Assembly (NCBI GenBank): GCA_010015655.1
Contig: ML976676.1
Span: 557,898 to 621,897, forward strand
Length of the DNA: 64,000 nucleotides
Direction: 5' to 3'
From: Bimuria novae-zelandiae CBS 107.79
Lineage: Eukaryota; Ascomycota; Dothideomycetes; Pleosporales; Didymosphaeriaceae
The translations under genes and the position numbers were made by a program. How positions within the stretch are numbered: the first letter of the stretch is position 1; each line of letters opens with the position of its first letter. Positions 1 to 13,396 of this stretch are shown one piece after another. The notes under the pieces were generated by a model. That model was not told the DNA's origin and did not search any database. It was given only the letters and a program-made list of their open reading frames with translations.

Positions 1-1620
1 AATATTACTATTACTTAATAATTTAGGATGAGTAGCAGCGTAGATCTAAAAGAAGTTATCTACATTAATATAGTTCTAGTTATTACGGACTAATATCTCC
101 ACTCCTTAACGATAGTGCGTCTTAACTGCACTAAAATAGGTAATATCTAATAGTTATAAAAAAAAAATATAAGGGTAGCTATAATAGGATAATGTTATTT
201 CTCCTTGCGTAGGTCTTAAATGGCTCTAAATATTTAATATTATGATTATTTATAATAAGGAGTTATTTCGGTCCTTTAGTGTATTGCTTTATACAAGGAT
301 TAAATGCCCCTGTAAGCCATACATAACCTAGTCTATTATTAGACTATCTAGTTTCGCTATGGGCGATTATCTAGTTATCTAGAATGCCTGCATTCTTATT
401 AAACTAGACGTTCTAGAATACCTTTCCTTTAGCGATAATTATTGCTAGTATACGGCGTTTAGCAACGTTTATGCATTTAATAACTAATATCTAGTTGCAA
501 GATTTAGGCTATATATAGTATTAAAGACTATTTACTGTTATTATAACTTCAAACATGCTAATATTATCTCTTAAGCAGCTAATTTTATCTATATTATAAA
601 TATTATTATTTTAGATGCTATGCTTATTTTATATATTTTTAAGGAACTAAAAATATTTATTAATTACTTTAGGTCCTTTTATTTCACTTTTTAATAGTTA
701 TATTTCTTACGTTACGTAATGTACACTTTAAGGATGCGTCTAACATAGTTATTAACCTAATTTTTACTAATTAGCTAATTAGCCTATAGTTAACGCAGAA
801 TATTTATAGTGTTTTAACCATTTATTTATATAGGGGGTATTCGCAAGCAGCTAGGTTTAATATCTATTTTATTAATATTTATTCTATATTATTATTAAGG
901 TCTTTACTATTTATAATAGTGAAGAGCGTATAAGATAGCTGTAATAGTAGCATAAGAGTGTACTATAGTTTATATAGTATCTACGCACTACTTTCCTAAT
1001 ACTTATATTTTAATTATTTTATAATATATATATAGTATAGATAATTCTGCCTTCTCGCATAGAGTCCTGGACCTTTAAAATTACAGGCATAGTGTTAGTA
1101 AAGATGGATGGGTATAGATTTTAGTGGGTATCTTGGCACGTCTAATCGATTCGCTTATAGAGTACGTTAGTTCTTATTCTTTATCTAAACTATCGTATAA
1201 AATATGTAAAAGTTTAATAAAAAAGATACTATTCAAGAATTATGCTTCCTAAAGTAAAAGAGCTTTAGATATAATATTAAGATTTATAAATTCTGCTAAC
1301 TCTAATATCGTATAAAATGCTTAAAATTATACTATAATAGAAACTTAATAAGTTAACTAGATTATAAATAAGTTCAATTAATAAATTTCTTAGCTAGTAA
1401 GTTAAAATAAATACAAAGATTACTATGCTAAAGCACTATATAAGATTGAAGTAACCCTTTTATAGTAGTAGTATATAAGTACGTAAAGAAAACGCTAGCT
1501 ATAGCTTTTAATATTTATAATTAATATCCTATCTGTTCCTGTAATAAGTAATAAACCAGAATAAGTATTTGCAGGAGGACGTCTTACGATATCGCTGGAG
1601 AGAATATAGCTTAGTGTATC
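1..1620. repeat. RIP-degraded repeat remnant, family not identified
   Basis: Very TA-rich sequence with stop codons in every frame and no long open frame, in the same style as the recognisable mutated transposons further right. I could not identify a transposase, polymerase, LTR or TIR. Composition returns to normal over about 1,650-1,900. Confidence 0.6.
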
Positions 1621-2057
1621 AAGTGTTAAATATACAGAATGTATGAAAAGTTGGCACGAAAGTGGAATCCTGGTAGGAGAATAGCTAAAAGTACGTTGTA
1701 CGATTGAAACGATAGAAAAACGATAATAAGCGATAAAAACGATAAATAAGATAAAATACAGATAAAAAACTTGTCGCGGAAACTCGCTGGCTCCTGGCTA
1801 GAACTTTGTTGTACGAGCTGGGATTGAGCCGAGCAGCCGGATAGCCGAGCACGTGATCCCCCTGACTCCATAAACAGCCGAGCTTCCGAGTAGGACTTTC
1901 ACTCCTTAATAGACTTTGTTTACGAGCTCCCTGATCGTTGTAACTGTGCGCCACAAAACTAATAATCGTATCGTTTCTATCGTTGTATCGTTGACAACCC
2001 TGCTCTGTCCTGCATTTTCTTTACCACCGTTTGTTACTGACACCGTTGTCTCACTCC

Positions 2058-3791
2058 TCAGTGGCATTCAAGTGGTTGTTTCACAAAAAGAAATCCCCCC
2101 AACCAGAAGAACGTTGGCACAGCCGCAACCGCCAACAACAGGCCGAGTATCCAAGCCATTGTCGCCCAACCTTCCTGCTCCACGAGGAACCCAGCCAGCA
2201 GTGGTCCCAAGGTACACCCTGCGGCAAACGCCATGTTAAACAATGCATAAGCCTGTGCGTACGCGCCTCCAGATCCGTACCCACGCATCCCACTCGCAAG
2301 CATCTTCTTCTCCTTCACTTCCACAACAGCCGAAATCTCCGCCATGATCGAAGGGAATGTTGCCGTCAAGCTCAATCCAATGAACACAAGCAGTATACAT
2401 ATTAGTACTTTGTCGTTGATCTTGTTTGTGTCGATGTAGCGTAGACAGATCAGCGGTGGTAATGCGCAAAGGAATCCAAGCGTTGCGAGATAGCGGCCAC
2501 CGTAGCGATCGCTGAGCCAGCCAAATACCGGACCTAAGAATGACGGTATAACGATCGGGAGGAAGAGGAGCGCTGCACCCGTTGATGACCAGTGGAAAGT
2601 ATCTGCAACGTGAATGGTAAGCACTGAATCGAAAGCTGACATGACGCTCGCTTGCATGATCGCTCCGAACAGCGCCGTGTCGAGACGGCGCGAATAGAGA
2701 AGTGAGAGTAGCGGCGGTAATCGTCCTCGAAGCTTCCGTTTCTTGGGTATGCTGTTCTCCGGCGCCGCATCCTCTACAGATCTTGGACGACCTTGCTCAG
2801 GATCTGTGGAGGAAGACGCCACGGGTTCTTGCTTCCCGGATCCATTTGACGGGTCTTGAACCGCCTCGCCGCTTTCTTGCCCTGGTTTACCCTGCTCATT
2901 CCAAGCGCTCGCCCTCCCGCCCGCCTCGGGATTCCATCTTGCTGCAACTTTTTTCTCGACAAGTAGCAAACGAAGTACGACGTCAAGGCCGATCAAAGCA
3001 TACGCGATGCCGAATACCGCGCCATATCCAGCGCGATCAAACACTATACCCCCAAGCAACGGTCCTAGCAAGATGCCCACGCTCATGCCTGCTCCAACAT
3101 ACCCCATGGCCTGCGCAAGCCTCTCCTGCGGTACCGTATCCGCCAACAGTGCTAATCCTACTACCCACCTGCCCACCATTAGCATTTTCCTCACGCACTT
3201 CCTGTCCACCACTCCCCAAATCCTACCACAAGAGCAAAAGAACCTCAGAACTTACACAACCGCCGCACTACTCCCCTGCAAAACCCTTCCAGCAATCATA
3301 ACCCCAATCCCATTCCCAACATGTAGCAGCACCGTCGCGCCTAGCAGCGCAAACAGCCCCACGAGCAACGGCGACCGCCGCGACGCACTATGATCGGCTA
3401 TCCATCCGCAGATAGGCGACCAGAAGAGCAGCGCGGCGGCGTAGATGGCGATGAGCACGGCGACCCAATATTGGACGCGGTCAGGGGCGACATGGGCGCG
3501 GGAGGAGAGGGAGAAGGGGACGACGGGGACGATGAGGGCGTAGAGTATCATGTCCTGGGGTGGTTAGCGAAGGTAATTGGTGTATGGTGGGGTCCGGTGG
3601 AAGGGTGGACGTTGAGGTGAGGGGAGGGATGGGTGAGGAGGGAAGGAGCGAGGCGGAGAGAGATGTGCTACCGTAAATATGGCAAGCGCAATCGTCGCGA
3701 CGATAAAAGCTTCAGAGCTCCGATATTTGAGTAGATAGGGCGGCGTTGTGCCTTGTTGCGTGAGGCTTTGCAACCATAATGGGCGGCGCAT
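2058..3791 (-). CDS. MFS transporter (fungal DHA1 / vesicular amine transporter-like), three exons
   Basis: Predicted plasma- or vacuolar-membrane proton antiporter of the major facilitator superfamily; substrate unknown, drugs or amines by family. I read three exons on the minus strand: 3791-3672, 3554-3256 and 3168-2058, with GT-AG introns of 117 and 87 bp, giving 509 aa. The start was chosen because RSSEAFIVATIALAIFT in exon 1 joins in phase to DMILYALIVPVVPFSL in exon 2, the usual first membrane span. Motif A is present in both halves (GWIADHSASRR and GWLSDRYGGR). GILLGPLLGGIVFDRAGY is the conserved span of this fungal subfamily. A long hydrophilic central loop rich in S, P, E and G separates the halves. 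The gene is divergent from the CorA-like gene to the right. Composition is normal, with no RIP damage. An additional short C-terminal intron cannot be excluded, because the tail after LGGFLF is brief. Confidence 0.85.
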
Positions 3792-5083
3792 CTCTTTCTC
3801 CACGTCTTCCTCTGTCTCTAGCTCTTTTCGTGCTTGATGCCAACCAAGTCTCTGAATTCCGTCTCTTGTGTATCCTTCAAATTTGGATTGTTGACGTTTT
3901 CTTACGCTGTCGTGGTCTCCCGATGCCAGATTGTACTCGCGTATCCTCGAGCGTACAGCGCCGTCTTCGCGCGGAAATCGACCACCCCGAGGAGAACACA
4001 ATACGCTAATCCGAACACTAAGCGCTTATCATAGGTGAGCTTTCTTCACGACGTATCGCGCAGGTGGACACACTGCGTCGAGTGGCAAGGGGGCCAGGGT
4101 GGAAAGGGCGATTTTCAATGACTCGTGCCCGTGTGCTCCGCGGACGCCGAGGCTGCCTCTAAGGCTTGTTTGGGACGAATACGAGGTACGCCTAAGTATG
4201 ATGGGAGCCAACTCTGGGCATTGATACCTGGAGGGCAAGATGTTGATCAGGATTATTTGGGTGTTTTGGATTTTGGCGAGGCTGTGGAGGGAGTGTAGTG
4301 GTTGGGGTAGGCTGCGTGTAGTGTTCACCGAAGAATCGCCGAGATATGGGGGGGATCTCCGAGAGTTGAAAGGGGCGCGGTTGCCTTCTTTGATAACTAC
4401 GACAAGAACAACAACAACAACAACCATGTCATGTTGGGGACGACACGCTGAGCTTTCAGAACTTTGCGTTTCGAAAATTACAGTATGTTCGTGTTGAGTT
4501 ATGCTGTGGCTTCCAGAAGCCGCGAAGGACGAAGACATTCAACGACCACGTCATCGCTATCACCGCCGTGCTCTATAGGCTTCATTGTGCTATACCTCAT
4601 TAAAGGAGAGCTCGCTACCACAAGGATTTTCAAGCCCTCTCTGTCGGCGTGGACTTCTTTCGCCCCCGCCATGTCGTGTCCATCAGGCAGGCTTATTTCA
4701 AAATTCAGCCTGCTCTGCTCCCAGCGTTACTTGTTGTTCTGCAGTCGGGATCCTCAGCATGTGTCATATTTATGCAGCAAATGAAGTGGACGAGTTCGCG
4801 AGCATAAGATCCGGTCAAGGGTAGCGCCCTCTCGTGACACAGCTGCCATACACAACAATCATCAGAGCCGACCCCAGGACCATTTGAAACAATCGCAGAT
4901 CATTTTCACACGCTATTGGTCCTGATTACTGGATGGTCGCCATATCGATGGTGTATAGCCTCCGCCACATCGCTTGGGATGGGCCGACCAGGCTGACACA
5001 TCGACACCGGCATTTATAGCTTGCTGTGGACTTGCTTTTTTCTTTCCCAAGCCCGAGATTTTACGTTATACTCATTGATAAAT
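3792..5083. other. Intergenic region between divergent genes, with a short AAC microsatellite
   Basis: No convincing coding region on either strand; the open frames here lack family motifs and look like chance frames in GC-normal DNA. Around 4,400-4,423 there is a short (AAC)n run. The region must hold both 5' regions of the flanking divergent genes; I saw no clear TATA element. Confidence 0.5.
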
Positions 5084-6866
5084 ATGGAGAAACGCCGATA
5101 TTTGGCTTTGTTGAAAGACCCACGGACGTTCATCGTTGCTGATCACCTCTCGTATGCCGAAGTACGGGCATCCGAGGTAGGCCTCGTATCCGGGTGGCAC
5201 TGCCATTGCTTAAAGCTTAGGTGCCTACCACACATTCGTTCCGCAGAGGGAATATAGCCGAGAAGAATCTAGGTGAATGGCTAAAGAACGATGTGAGACT
5301 GTGAGAACTATCGATAGTATTGCATACTGAGGTAGAGACACCAGGCCAAAACCCAAGTAGGGAAGTCATTTGACAAGCTTCGCGTGCTGTAGGCTCCTCT
5401 ACTTCTATGTTGATGAGGTCATAATAACATGCACAGAGCCTGTACATCGGTAGCCAATTCGGATCACCGCCCTGCTCTTGCATTGAGCCGAGAAATGTAC
5501 GAGACCTTAGTAGAAGAGTGGAAGCTTCCTCTTTCTCTGCTCTTTGTTCTCAGTACAAGGACATCATGCTTTGTCCCATTCGAAAGTATAGAGCACAACG
5601 TCACAGGTTCGCAAACACTCCAGTAGACCTCCGCATCTAACATCTTGACTTAAAGGTCACGTCTTCCAAACTATCGACAAGAACGGACGGTCGTTCACTT
5701 GCGCTTTAAGCCGATCTATGAACACGCACGAAACAAACATTCTACTCGTCGGCCTGCAACCCGCAGAGTTCGATGTCATGTGCGACGAGCTTTCTACCTC
5801 AACCCCCCTTACCGCCTGCCCTACGTTCGTACCTCTCTGTCTCATAGACATGGTTAACGAAATCATCGAGCATGATCTTGAGGCTGGCCGCATCAGAATG
5901 CACAACAACATGCTCCAGCTGGGTCTCGGCAAGTCTGTTCCTGGAGACGTGTATGTGGACTGCAGTAACCATCATTACGACTTCGTGCCTATCACGCGTG
6001 CGCTCACCGGTCTGTCTGCTAATCTGGCGAAATGCGAACTTGCTTGCGAGGCGCACTCGCTTCTGCTAGATCAGATGGACGGGGAGCGCGAGAAGTGGAC
6101 AAGCAAGCTGGACGATACGCAGAGGGAGAGATGGGCGGAGCATGCAGCGGCCTTGCAGATACGCAGTGATAGGCTGAGAGAGTGGATGCAGGGCATGAAG
6201 CCGAGGACGAAGTATCTCGCCAAGCGGTCACAGGCGTATATACAGCAGGTACGTAGTTCAACTGCATCCCGTTTCTTTACTAGAGATGTTGGGACGACGT
6301 TGGTGAAAGTCTATATCACGCTGACTGCGCGGGACGATTTAGGTAAACACATTCATGGCGCAGAAAGACAACGCGCTCAACATGCAAACGGCTGAAGCTT
6401 CGCTCAATCTTTCGCGCGCCAGCTACCGCGACTCTGCCACCATGATCGCCATCGCGAACGACTCGAAGCAAGTCGCGCTCGTAACGTCGAAAGATTCGTC
6501 TTCGATGTTTATCATCGCGACCCTGACTTTGGTTTTCCTCCCGCCAACGTTCACTGCTGTAAGTACTCTCTCTTTTATCTGATACCCCTTCAACTGTCCT
6601 ACAGTGAATAGCCGTGTTGAGCTGTGTTCGCTAATGCACCGCAGACACTGTTCAGCACACAATTCTTCGACCTGAAGGCGGACACAGAGAGCATGACGTC
6701 GTCGCGCTTCTGGCTATACTGGGCCGTGACGGTGCCATTGACAGTGGTGACGCTAGCGAGTGCGGCTTTTTTCTGGAAAATGCGGTATAAGAAATTTGGA
6801 GGGAGGTTAGAGAGGCGCGGGAGTTGGGTGTCGAGTATGGAGAAGGGGGTTCATTGGCAGCCTTGA
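5084..6866 (+). CDS. CorA-like Mg2+ transporter-domain protein, multi-exon, with one in-frame TGA in the predicted second exon
   Basis: Fungal membrane protein of the CorA-like fold (two C-terminal membrane spans; transport activity is unproven for this fungal group). Proposed exons are 5084-5176, 5221-5356, 5439-5606, 5656-6248, 6343-6558 and 6645-6866, all GT-AG and phase-consistent, giving 475 codons. The last four are the strongest. The join at 5606/5656 makes VTGHVFQTID and its intron has a CTAAC branch site. The join at 6558/6645 places MFIIATLTLVFLPPTFTA before TLFSTQFFDL, the characteristic first span. The second span is FWLYWAVTVPLTVVTLASA. A coiled, charged helical region (EREKWTSKLDDTQRERWAEH) precedes the spans. 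A TGA at 5302-5304 interrupts the predicted second exon; either the gene is a pseudogene or the 5' model is wrong. If only the 3' exons are used, translation could start at 5718 and give 322 aa. Confidence 0.65.
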
Positions 6867-7571
6867 GAGCCCTAACGCGACGGTAGGCCTTTCTTCCGTT
6901 CGGTCCAGGGAATTACAATCACTATCATTCATTTCCTTTCACTGCATTTCCTCGTAGCACAGTCGTCAGAAAAACCTTTCGGCACTTATGAGCTTGGTGA
7001 TGCATAATGCCTGCATATGTACCCCACAACGCCACTTTCTCCCCTGACACTATTGCAATATAATTCAACCTAATAGGGCCGCCACCGCACTCGGCAAAAT
7101 GCAAGGAACATACACCCGCAATCCCGCCGCTACGACTGCGCTTCCATATTGACGCCCTCTGGCCGGCGAAGAAGCTCGTCTGCTAGTCGTATGAGGGATC
7201 GAGTGATCATGGAAAGCGGCTTGTAGCAGACTGAGCAGATTTGATGGATGGGGTGAGTCCACCAACCAAAGTTCCTGGGGAGAACAGTATGTGGGAGGAC
7301 GGAAATGGAGATCCATAAGCTGGGTAGCTGAAGATTGACAGAGTGGAGGCTAGTATAGGGGAATGCCAATCAATCGCTGTCTGCGTAAAACCGTTCATTC
7401 GAAACAAACGCATCCTCAAGCGCATACGACCGCAATGCCGACTGCAGCCCAACAAGAATATTAAGCCAGATGTAGCTGCACCTACTAAATTCCAACCCAT
7501 ACATCAATCAGCGCAGGTGTCCCAGTATTCCCCTCTTACCACTTTCCCCTCCAATATTCTTAACTATCGTC
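6867..7571. other. Intergenic region upstream of the GH45 gene
   Basis: Normal composition, no supported gene. It holds the 3' region of the CorA-like gene and the promoter of the endoglucanase. The 60 bases before the GH45 start are pyrimidine-rich, as is common before fungal start sites, but no strict TATA box stands out. Confidence 0.45.
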
Positions 7572-8357
7572 ATGGTCTCTTTGAAGCAGTTGTTCCTCGC
7601 GGTACTCACTACCTCTGTGGGCGCACAAAGCGGCTCTGGGAAAACGACGCGCTACTGGGACTGCTGTAAAGGCTCGTGCGGCTGGTCCGGTAAAGCCGCC
7701 GTGAACCAGCCCATCAGCAGCTGCGACAAGAACGACGCTCCGCTCGCCAACATGGGCGCGAAGAGCGCATGCGACCAAGGCGGAGGCCAGGCGTACATGT
7801 GCAGCTCACAGAGCCCGTGGGCCGTCGACAATACGCTGGCATATGGGTTTGCAGCTGTGAAGTTGGCGGGCGGGTCGGAGAGCTCGTGGTGTTGTGCTTG
7901 TTATGAGTGAGTCGCCTTCCATTCAACTCTTGATGAGCTGTGGAGGTGGGGTGTGAAGAAGAAGAAGGAATGATGAACAGAGCTAATGCCAAACAGACTG
8001 ACGTTCACATCCGGACCCGTCACCGGCCAGAAATTGGTCGTCCAAGCGACAAACACGGGCGGCGATCTCGGGCAGAATCACTTCGATCTGGCGATGCCGG
8101 GAGGTGGTGTGGGTATGTTCAACGCGTGCACCAACCAGTGGGGTGCGCCGCCCAATGGATGGGGCGCGCAGTATGGCGGCATCTCGTCGCGCGAGGATTG
8201 TGATGGGTTTCCGGAGAAACTTAAGGAGGGGTGTTATTGGCGCTTCGACTGGTTTAAAGGCGCTGATAACCCGGATGTTACATTCAAGAAGGTTACGTGT
8301 CCGAAGGCGATTACGGATAAGTCGGGGTGTATTCGTAATGGAGAGCACCCGCAGTGA
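7572..8357 (+). CDS. Secreted endo-beta-1,4-glucanase, glycoside hydrolase family 45
   Basis: Secreted enzyme that hydrolyses internal beta-1,4 bonds of cellulose. Two exons, 7572-7906 and 7997-8357, with a GTGAGT...CAG intron of 90 bp, give 231 aa. Residues 1-18 form a signal peptide ([18 protein letters not shown]). The family signature [11 protein letters not shown] starts at residue 26, with the first catalytic Asp at position 30. After the splice, [11 protein letters not shown] is restored, and [12 protein letters not shown] supplies the second catalytic Asp at about residue 142. Many paired cysteines are present, as expected for the disulfide-rich barrel. The chain ends about where the catalytic domain ends, so there is no cellulose-binding module. 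No RIP damage is seen. A transposon terminal repeat begins only 15 bp after the stop codon, so the 3' UTR lies in transposon sequence. Confidence 0.93.
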
Positions 8358-10246
8358 GGGAGGTTATCGGTGGTTTCGTAAAATCCCGCTACACATGTGA
8401 TCTGGGCGCTTGTTAGGTAATCGCTTCCTGCGCGTCATTTGACCCCACCTATTTTTCCGTACAATCGGATGCCGTACATGAATTCATTCCTTTAAACAAT
8501 ACCTTGCTATTATCCTTAAGGGTTATCGTGATGCTAGCCAAAAGTCGTAAACGTAAGAGTACTTAGGTATTTAAGGGGGGCAAGAATCTACCCTAGGCAA
8601 CGCGGGCAGCTAAAAAGTCGCGTATAATAAAGTTACCTCGCAAAAAAACTCTTAAAAAAGTAAAGGCTAGGGCACCTTTATAAAAAATAGTAAATAAAGC
8701 TAATTATATAACTACTGCTAAGGCAGCCAAGGCAGAGTAACTTAAAGATAAGGATATTAAGGAGTAAGAGATATACCTAGAGGATAGCCTATTATTAGCC
8801 TAGCTAAGTCCTTTTATATAATAATTAGATAAGGAGCTCGCTAAGGTAATTAATAAGACTTACGTAAGGTGTCGCTATAAAGCGTACTATAATAATAAGA
8901 TAGTTAACAGCGTAGAGGATAGTAATTATAAGTAACTACTTAGTAGTCTAATAGCGGGCGAGGTTTGGAGATAGGCTAATAGCGTTGTTGTGGAGATAAG
9001 CACCTAGGAGAAAGTCTTTATTAAAAGCCTTACTATTATTATATATTTAAGTTAAACTTTAGTAAAGGATTACATAGTAAACGCTTTTAAACGCGGGGAG
9101 AGTTGCCTACGTTTTACTAACGTAAAAACCAGCGTGGAAGAGTTACTACAATTAGCGCCCCTAGGGGCCACTACGTGCATGGATTTTAACTTAGTGCTAC
9201 TACTAGAGTCACCTCAGGTGCCTGCTTTAAGTCAGTCACGCGTAGGTGGCCTACAAGGCTCTTAGGTATAACTCACCGCTACTAATCGCCAACTCGCTAA
9301 GCTGCCAGACGTCATGGCGATTAACCAGATAGGCAATAGGCTAGCCATCTAAATACGGGACGCGTGGAGGTGCCAGGACACCATGTGCTCGAACTACGCC
9401 CATGTGTGCTACTTTTAGCGTACTGAATCGTTGCTAGTGCGATTCTCCGATCATATGCCCGTCGAGGGCAATATAGTCGCCATATAGGCCCGCGAGATAT
9501 CGCTGCAAAGGTGTACAGTTGCAGTGCCGTCAGACAACGTTCGGTTAATAATAGCGAGATCTCGTGGGCAGGCTGGGCGACGGCGGAGGAGGAGCGACTC
9601 TAACGGCAAGCCTATAATAAAAAATATGCTTAAATTACTAATCGTGTCTACGGCAAGTTAATTAGCATAAAATTAGCTATCTTAAAGATTGCCTGCCAAG
9701 CAGCGAGAACCTAATCGCCTACTAGACAACCTGCTAGTTTTAACGTAGGATCTATTAACTTATAGTAACGTAAAGGAGCTTTACTATATAACACTGCTTT
9801 TCCTGTGGTAGTAGCTTAACAAGGGTCCACATAAAGATCGCAGAGATGTGAGAAAGGTCTTTACTATAGTTAAGAATAACAGAATCGATATTAACATGCT
9901 TATAAATCCTTCGGAGGCTAGCATGCTATATACCTTATAACAAGAGGTGTAGGAGCTGCTGCTACCTCTACTACTTAAACTTTAAGTATATGCCGTCCGA
10001 TAGTAGCGTAGATTTAAAGGACTAACTCTAGAGCAAAAAGCTTAGTGCCTAGAGAATATAAAGAAGGAGAAAGAGCGTGTAGAGCAAGAGGAGCAAGAGG
10101 AGGACGAGGACAAGGAGAGCTTATTTATATAGTAAATGTAAAAAGTTACTAAAGCTTTTGGCCAGGTTGCTAACGTTAATTTTGTAGTTGCTTGTACTTT
10201 ACGCTCTGGTTGTATTATTAATCGCTCCTAGATAGGGCGCGTTGTA

Positions 10247-12173
10247 AGTCAGGCACCCTAGTTTCTAACACCCCCTATTTTCCAACACCCCGCCAAATTT
10301 CGCCGCTACCACTACTCTACGTTGCGAATGTGCTCACAGCTTCATCAAATAATTTTAAAAAAGCATTAAAAAAATCGTATTTAAAGGATTTTAATCGCTT
10401 TCTTTATCTATACTTAAATTACGATTAAGATACTATCGTGTTAGTTATTAATTCTGTGCTAAACGTTGTACTAATAATTACTCTACTTCCTTCTTAGAGC
10501 TACTCTCTTTCTCTATAATAATAACCCCTTGCTCTACGCTTCTCACCTTACGAACATATTAAGTAGGCTCTTAATTAGTTTAAGAGAGAACTTCTATAAG
10601 ACTTATAAAAAGATTATTTAAATTAGTTATAACTTTATAGCGTTTTAGTAGGTTAGCTTGCTCTACCTGCTTACGTAAGGAAGTAATTTCACGGTCTTGT
10701 ATAGTAACTATTATTAAGGTACGGTTAAACGCTGTAGTAGTAAGCCAAACGCATTATCGTGTATTTAGTAAGAAGTTCTTTCTAGAAAATAGCTTTATAA
10801 CATCGCTGCCGCGTTTTGGCGTCCTAATATCTATAGTAGAAGGGGGTGGTGTTGACGGCCGTTCGCGCACTACTACCTAGCGAGAACCTAAGGGCTTCCT
10901 TACGCTCTTAGGGTATAAGCCTGTTACCTTCTACCTAGATTGGATACACTACTCTTAAAGGCCAATTTTACGTGCTTTTGTATAAAATTCGAGAAACTTA
11001 GCCTTCCTAAGCTTTGTTTTATCTGTCTAAGCTATATATTCGCCGATAAAGCGCCGATACGCCGCCTTTAGACTTAAGAAATAGCCTAAATCTAAAGGCT
11101 AGAGTAGATGTGAAGTATAAGCAGGGAAAAAGAGTAAGTAGATATTATTTAAGTAATATATAGTTATAAATTTGTCTAAAGTATAACTGCTATAGCCGTC
11201 GACGATAAGTAACTATGCCTTAAAGGGATTATTAGGCTTAGTCTATAGCAAAAACACCTTTTCTAGCTACTCGACAGCGATGTTATTACTCGTCTATTTA
11301 TTTTACAAAAAGGTAACATGCTAGCCTAGGTTTTAAGCTAAAAACTCCTTCTTAAACTACTGCTCCTAGATGCTCTTAGCCTTAAAGATAATAAGGGGGT
11401 CTAGAGCGACGCCGAGCGTAGAGATACACTCTACTATAGAGGTCTAAGTGTAGGTATTTATTATCTTAACTAGTATAGCGTTTGGGCTCTCCTGCGAGGA
11501 GCCTATAACAAGCCTATTAATGTCCTAGCCCTCTATAATACCGCCCTTGTTAGCATTATACCTGCGCTAGGAGGGAATCTAGCTTACCGTTTCGTATAGG
11601 TTAAACAAGTGCCTAATATTTTCTAGAGTAGCCTTATTTACGCGTTCCTAGCTAGTCCAGCGACCTAACTTTAACTTAATAGCTAGGTAGCGTTATATAA
11701 AGTAACTAGTCTACTTCTTCCTTAGGTTCTTATAGTTACCTTATTACTTAAGAATAGTAATTATAATAGCCTATACTTGCGCGTGCGTTAGCGCATAACT
11801 AAAGGCCTCTTACTAAAGAATCTATTTCTTTAAAAGCTCTTCTTAAATAGTTATAAGCTATTATTTACTATCGTGAGCGTACTAATAAGGTTAGGTACTA
11901 TTAAAGTGGCCGCGAAGAGTGTTGCGTGGGACCCCGTGTTAGGTAGTAGTAGTAGCTAAAGCGACCCTAGATTTAAGGTCTACGAGCGCATTCTAGACAT
12001 CTTCTTCTATATATCTAGCTATTTAAAGATAGCGAAAATAGTGTAAAAAATATTTTTAAAATTAGCGAAGAATTAAGTTATTTAAAGTTAATATTTAGTC
12101 GTGGTGCATGGTGGGGGGCGAGGTTACGGGGCTATCGGAAACTATAGGGTGTTAGAAACTAGGGTGCCTAACT
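10247..12173 (-). mobile_element. Fot1/pogo-like Tc1-mariner transposon, heavily RIPped copy, 1,927 bp
   Basis: Flanked by TA on both sides (10245-46 and 12174-75), with TIRs starting agtcaggcaccctagtttct and its inverse. Length is exactly the same as the copy at 32549-34475, to which it is homologous in opposite orientation: around 10,850-10,900 it carries the inverse of the transposase segment at 33,820-33,890. Many stops; not functional. Confidence 0.85.
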
Positions 12174-13396
12174 TAAGTACTTTTGTTAGGGGATTTGCGT
12201 TCTTTATTTTGCTAATTTTAGCCTATAAAAATTAATTTTAAGGAATTTGCTGCCTAAATATACGTATATTATATTAACTTATTAACAGAATTATGTAGAA
12301 CTGCGACATAAGCAAATTAACGCTAGTAAATAATAAGTCCGCACGGGCCACTATCGTTAGGCTTAGCAATATTTATACTTAATAATAACGCGTTAATTAC
12401 TCAAGTCCTCTATCTCCTATACACCTTACACCTGCCAGCCTGAGTAGCTAAAGTACTTTCTCGCCCGCTCGTCGTTATAGCAACCCTCCTGTACACCCAG
12501 CTCCAAGAAATACGAGAAATCCTGAAAGATAGGCGCTTTCTAGAAGTTCTTTTTTATCCATGACTTTAACGCTTTGAAGCTCTGCTCAATCGGATTTATA
12601 TTAGGTAAGTATGGCGGCAGGTACTCGAGTACTACCCTAGCGTCCATACAGAGTTATTAAATTTTGGCTAATTAATAAATAGATGCGTTATCTATTATAA
12701 TTACTAAGCGTGGCCCTAGGTACGGCGTGCAATACGGCAGCACTTTACTAGCAAGAAACTCTTCTATTAACTCTACTCTAATTACTCCCTAATAGATAAG
12801 ATAATCGAGATACCTATTAACGTCTATAGCTAGCAATAAACTCCACCTCTCTAACCTTTACGCTAAGTACGATACCTAAACTAGCGTGTTTACTTCTAAC
12901 TAGGTATATTTTTAATCGCCTATACGCTCGTTGCAGGTGCTCTTATTAACTACTATTACTATCTCTACCTTATATACTAGCTGGTAGCAAGCTCTAAACG
13001 CTTAATAAAGGACTGCGTTACGCTTAGCTACCACTTTAGTTACCGCTTTTTAACTCTACCTTATACTAGTAAGAGTCTCCTATATAGTCGTCTGTGAGGC
13101 TTTTACGTTGTACTCGTTATATAAGAAACTCTGCATCTTATCTAGGTAAGTATTTGGCCAGCCTAGCAGCAACTCTTTAAGCTTCTCGCGATGGTACTAT
13201 AATAATAATAGCGGCCTACCTTGCTATACGTAGCTTGGCGGGTAAGGTTACCCCTAGTACTCTAGACTAAGTTAAATCCTCCTAATTATTATCCTGGCCA
13301 CCTTTATATCTCTCTAGATTTGGGTCTCGCTAACGTTGTTGTTTAATTAATTAATTACGGCCTACAACACCGTTGGCGGTAACCTAGCTTTGCTAT

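Noticed and set aside
4029..4538. Minus-strand frame of 169 codons
   Set aside because: It contains a run of Val from the (AAC)n microsatellite and no family motif; it is most likely a chance frame in the intergenic region.
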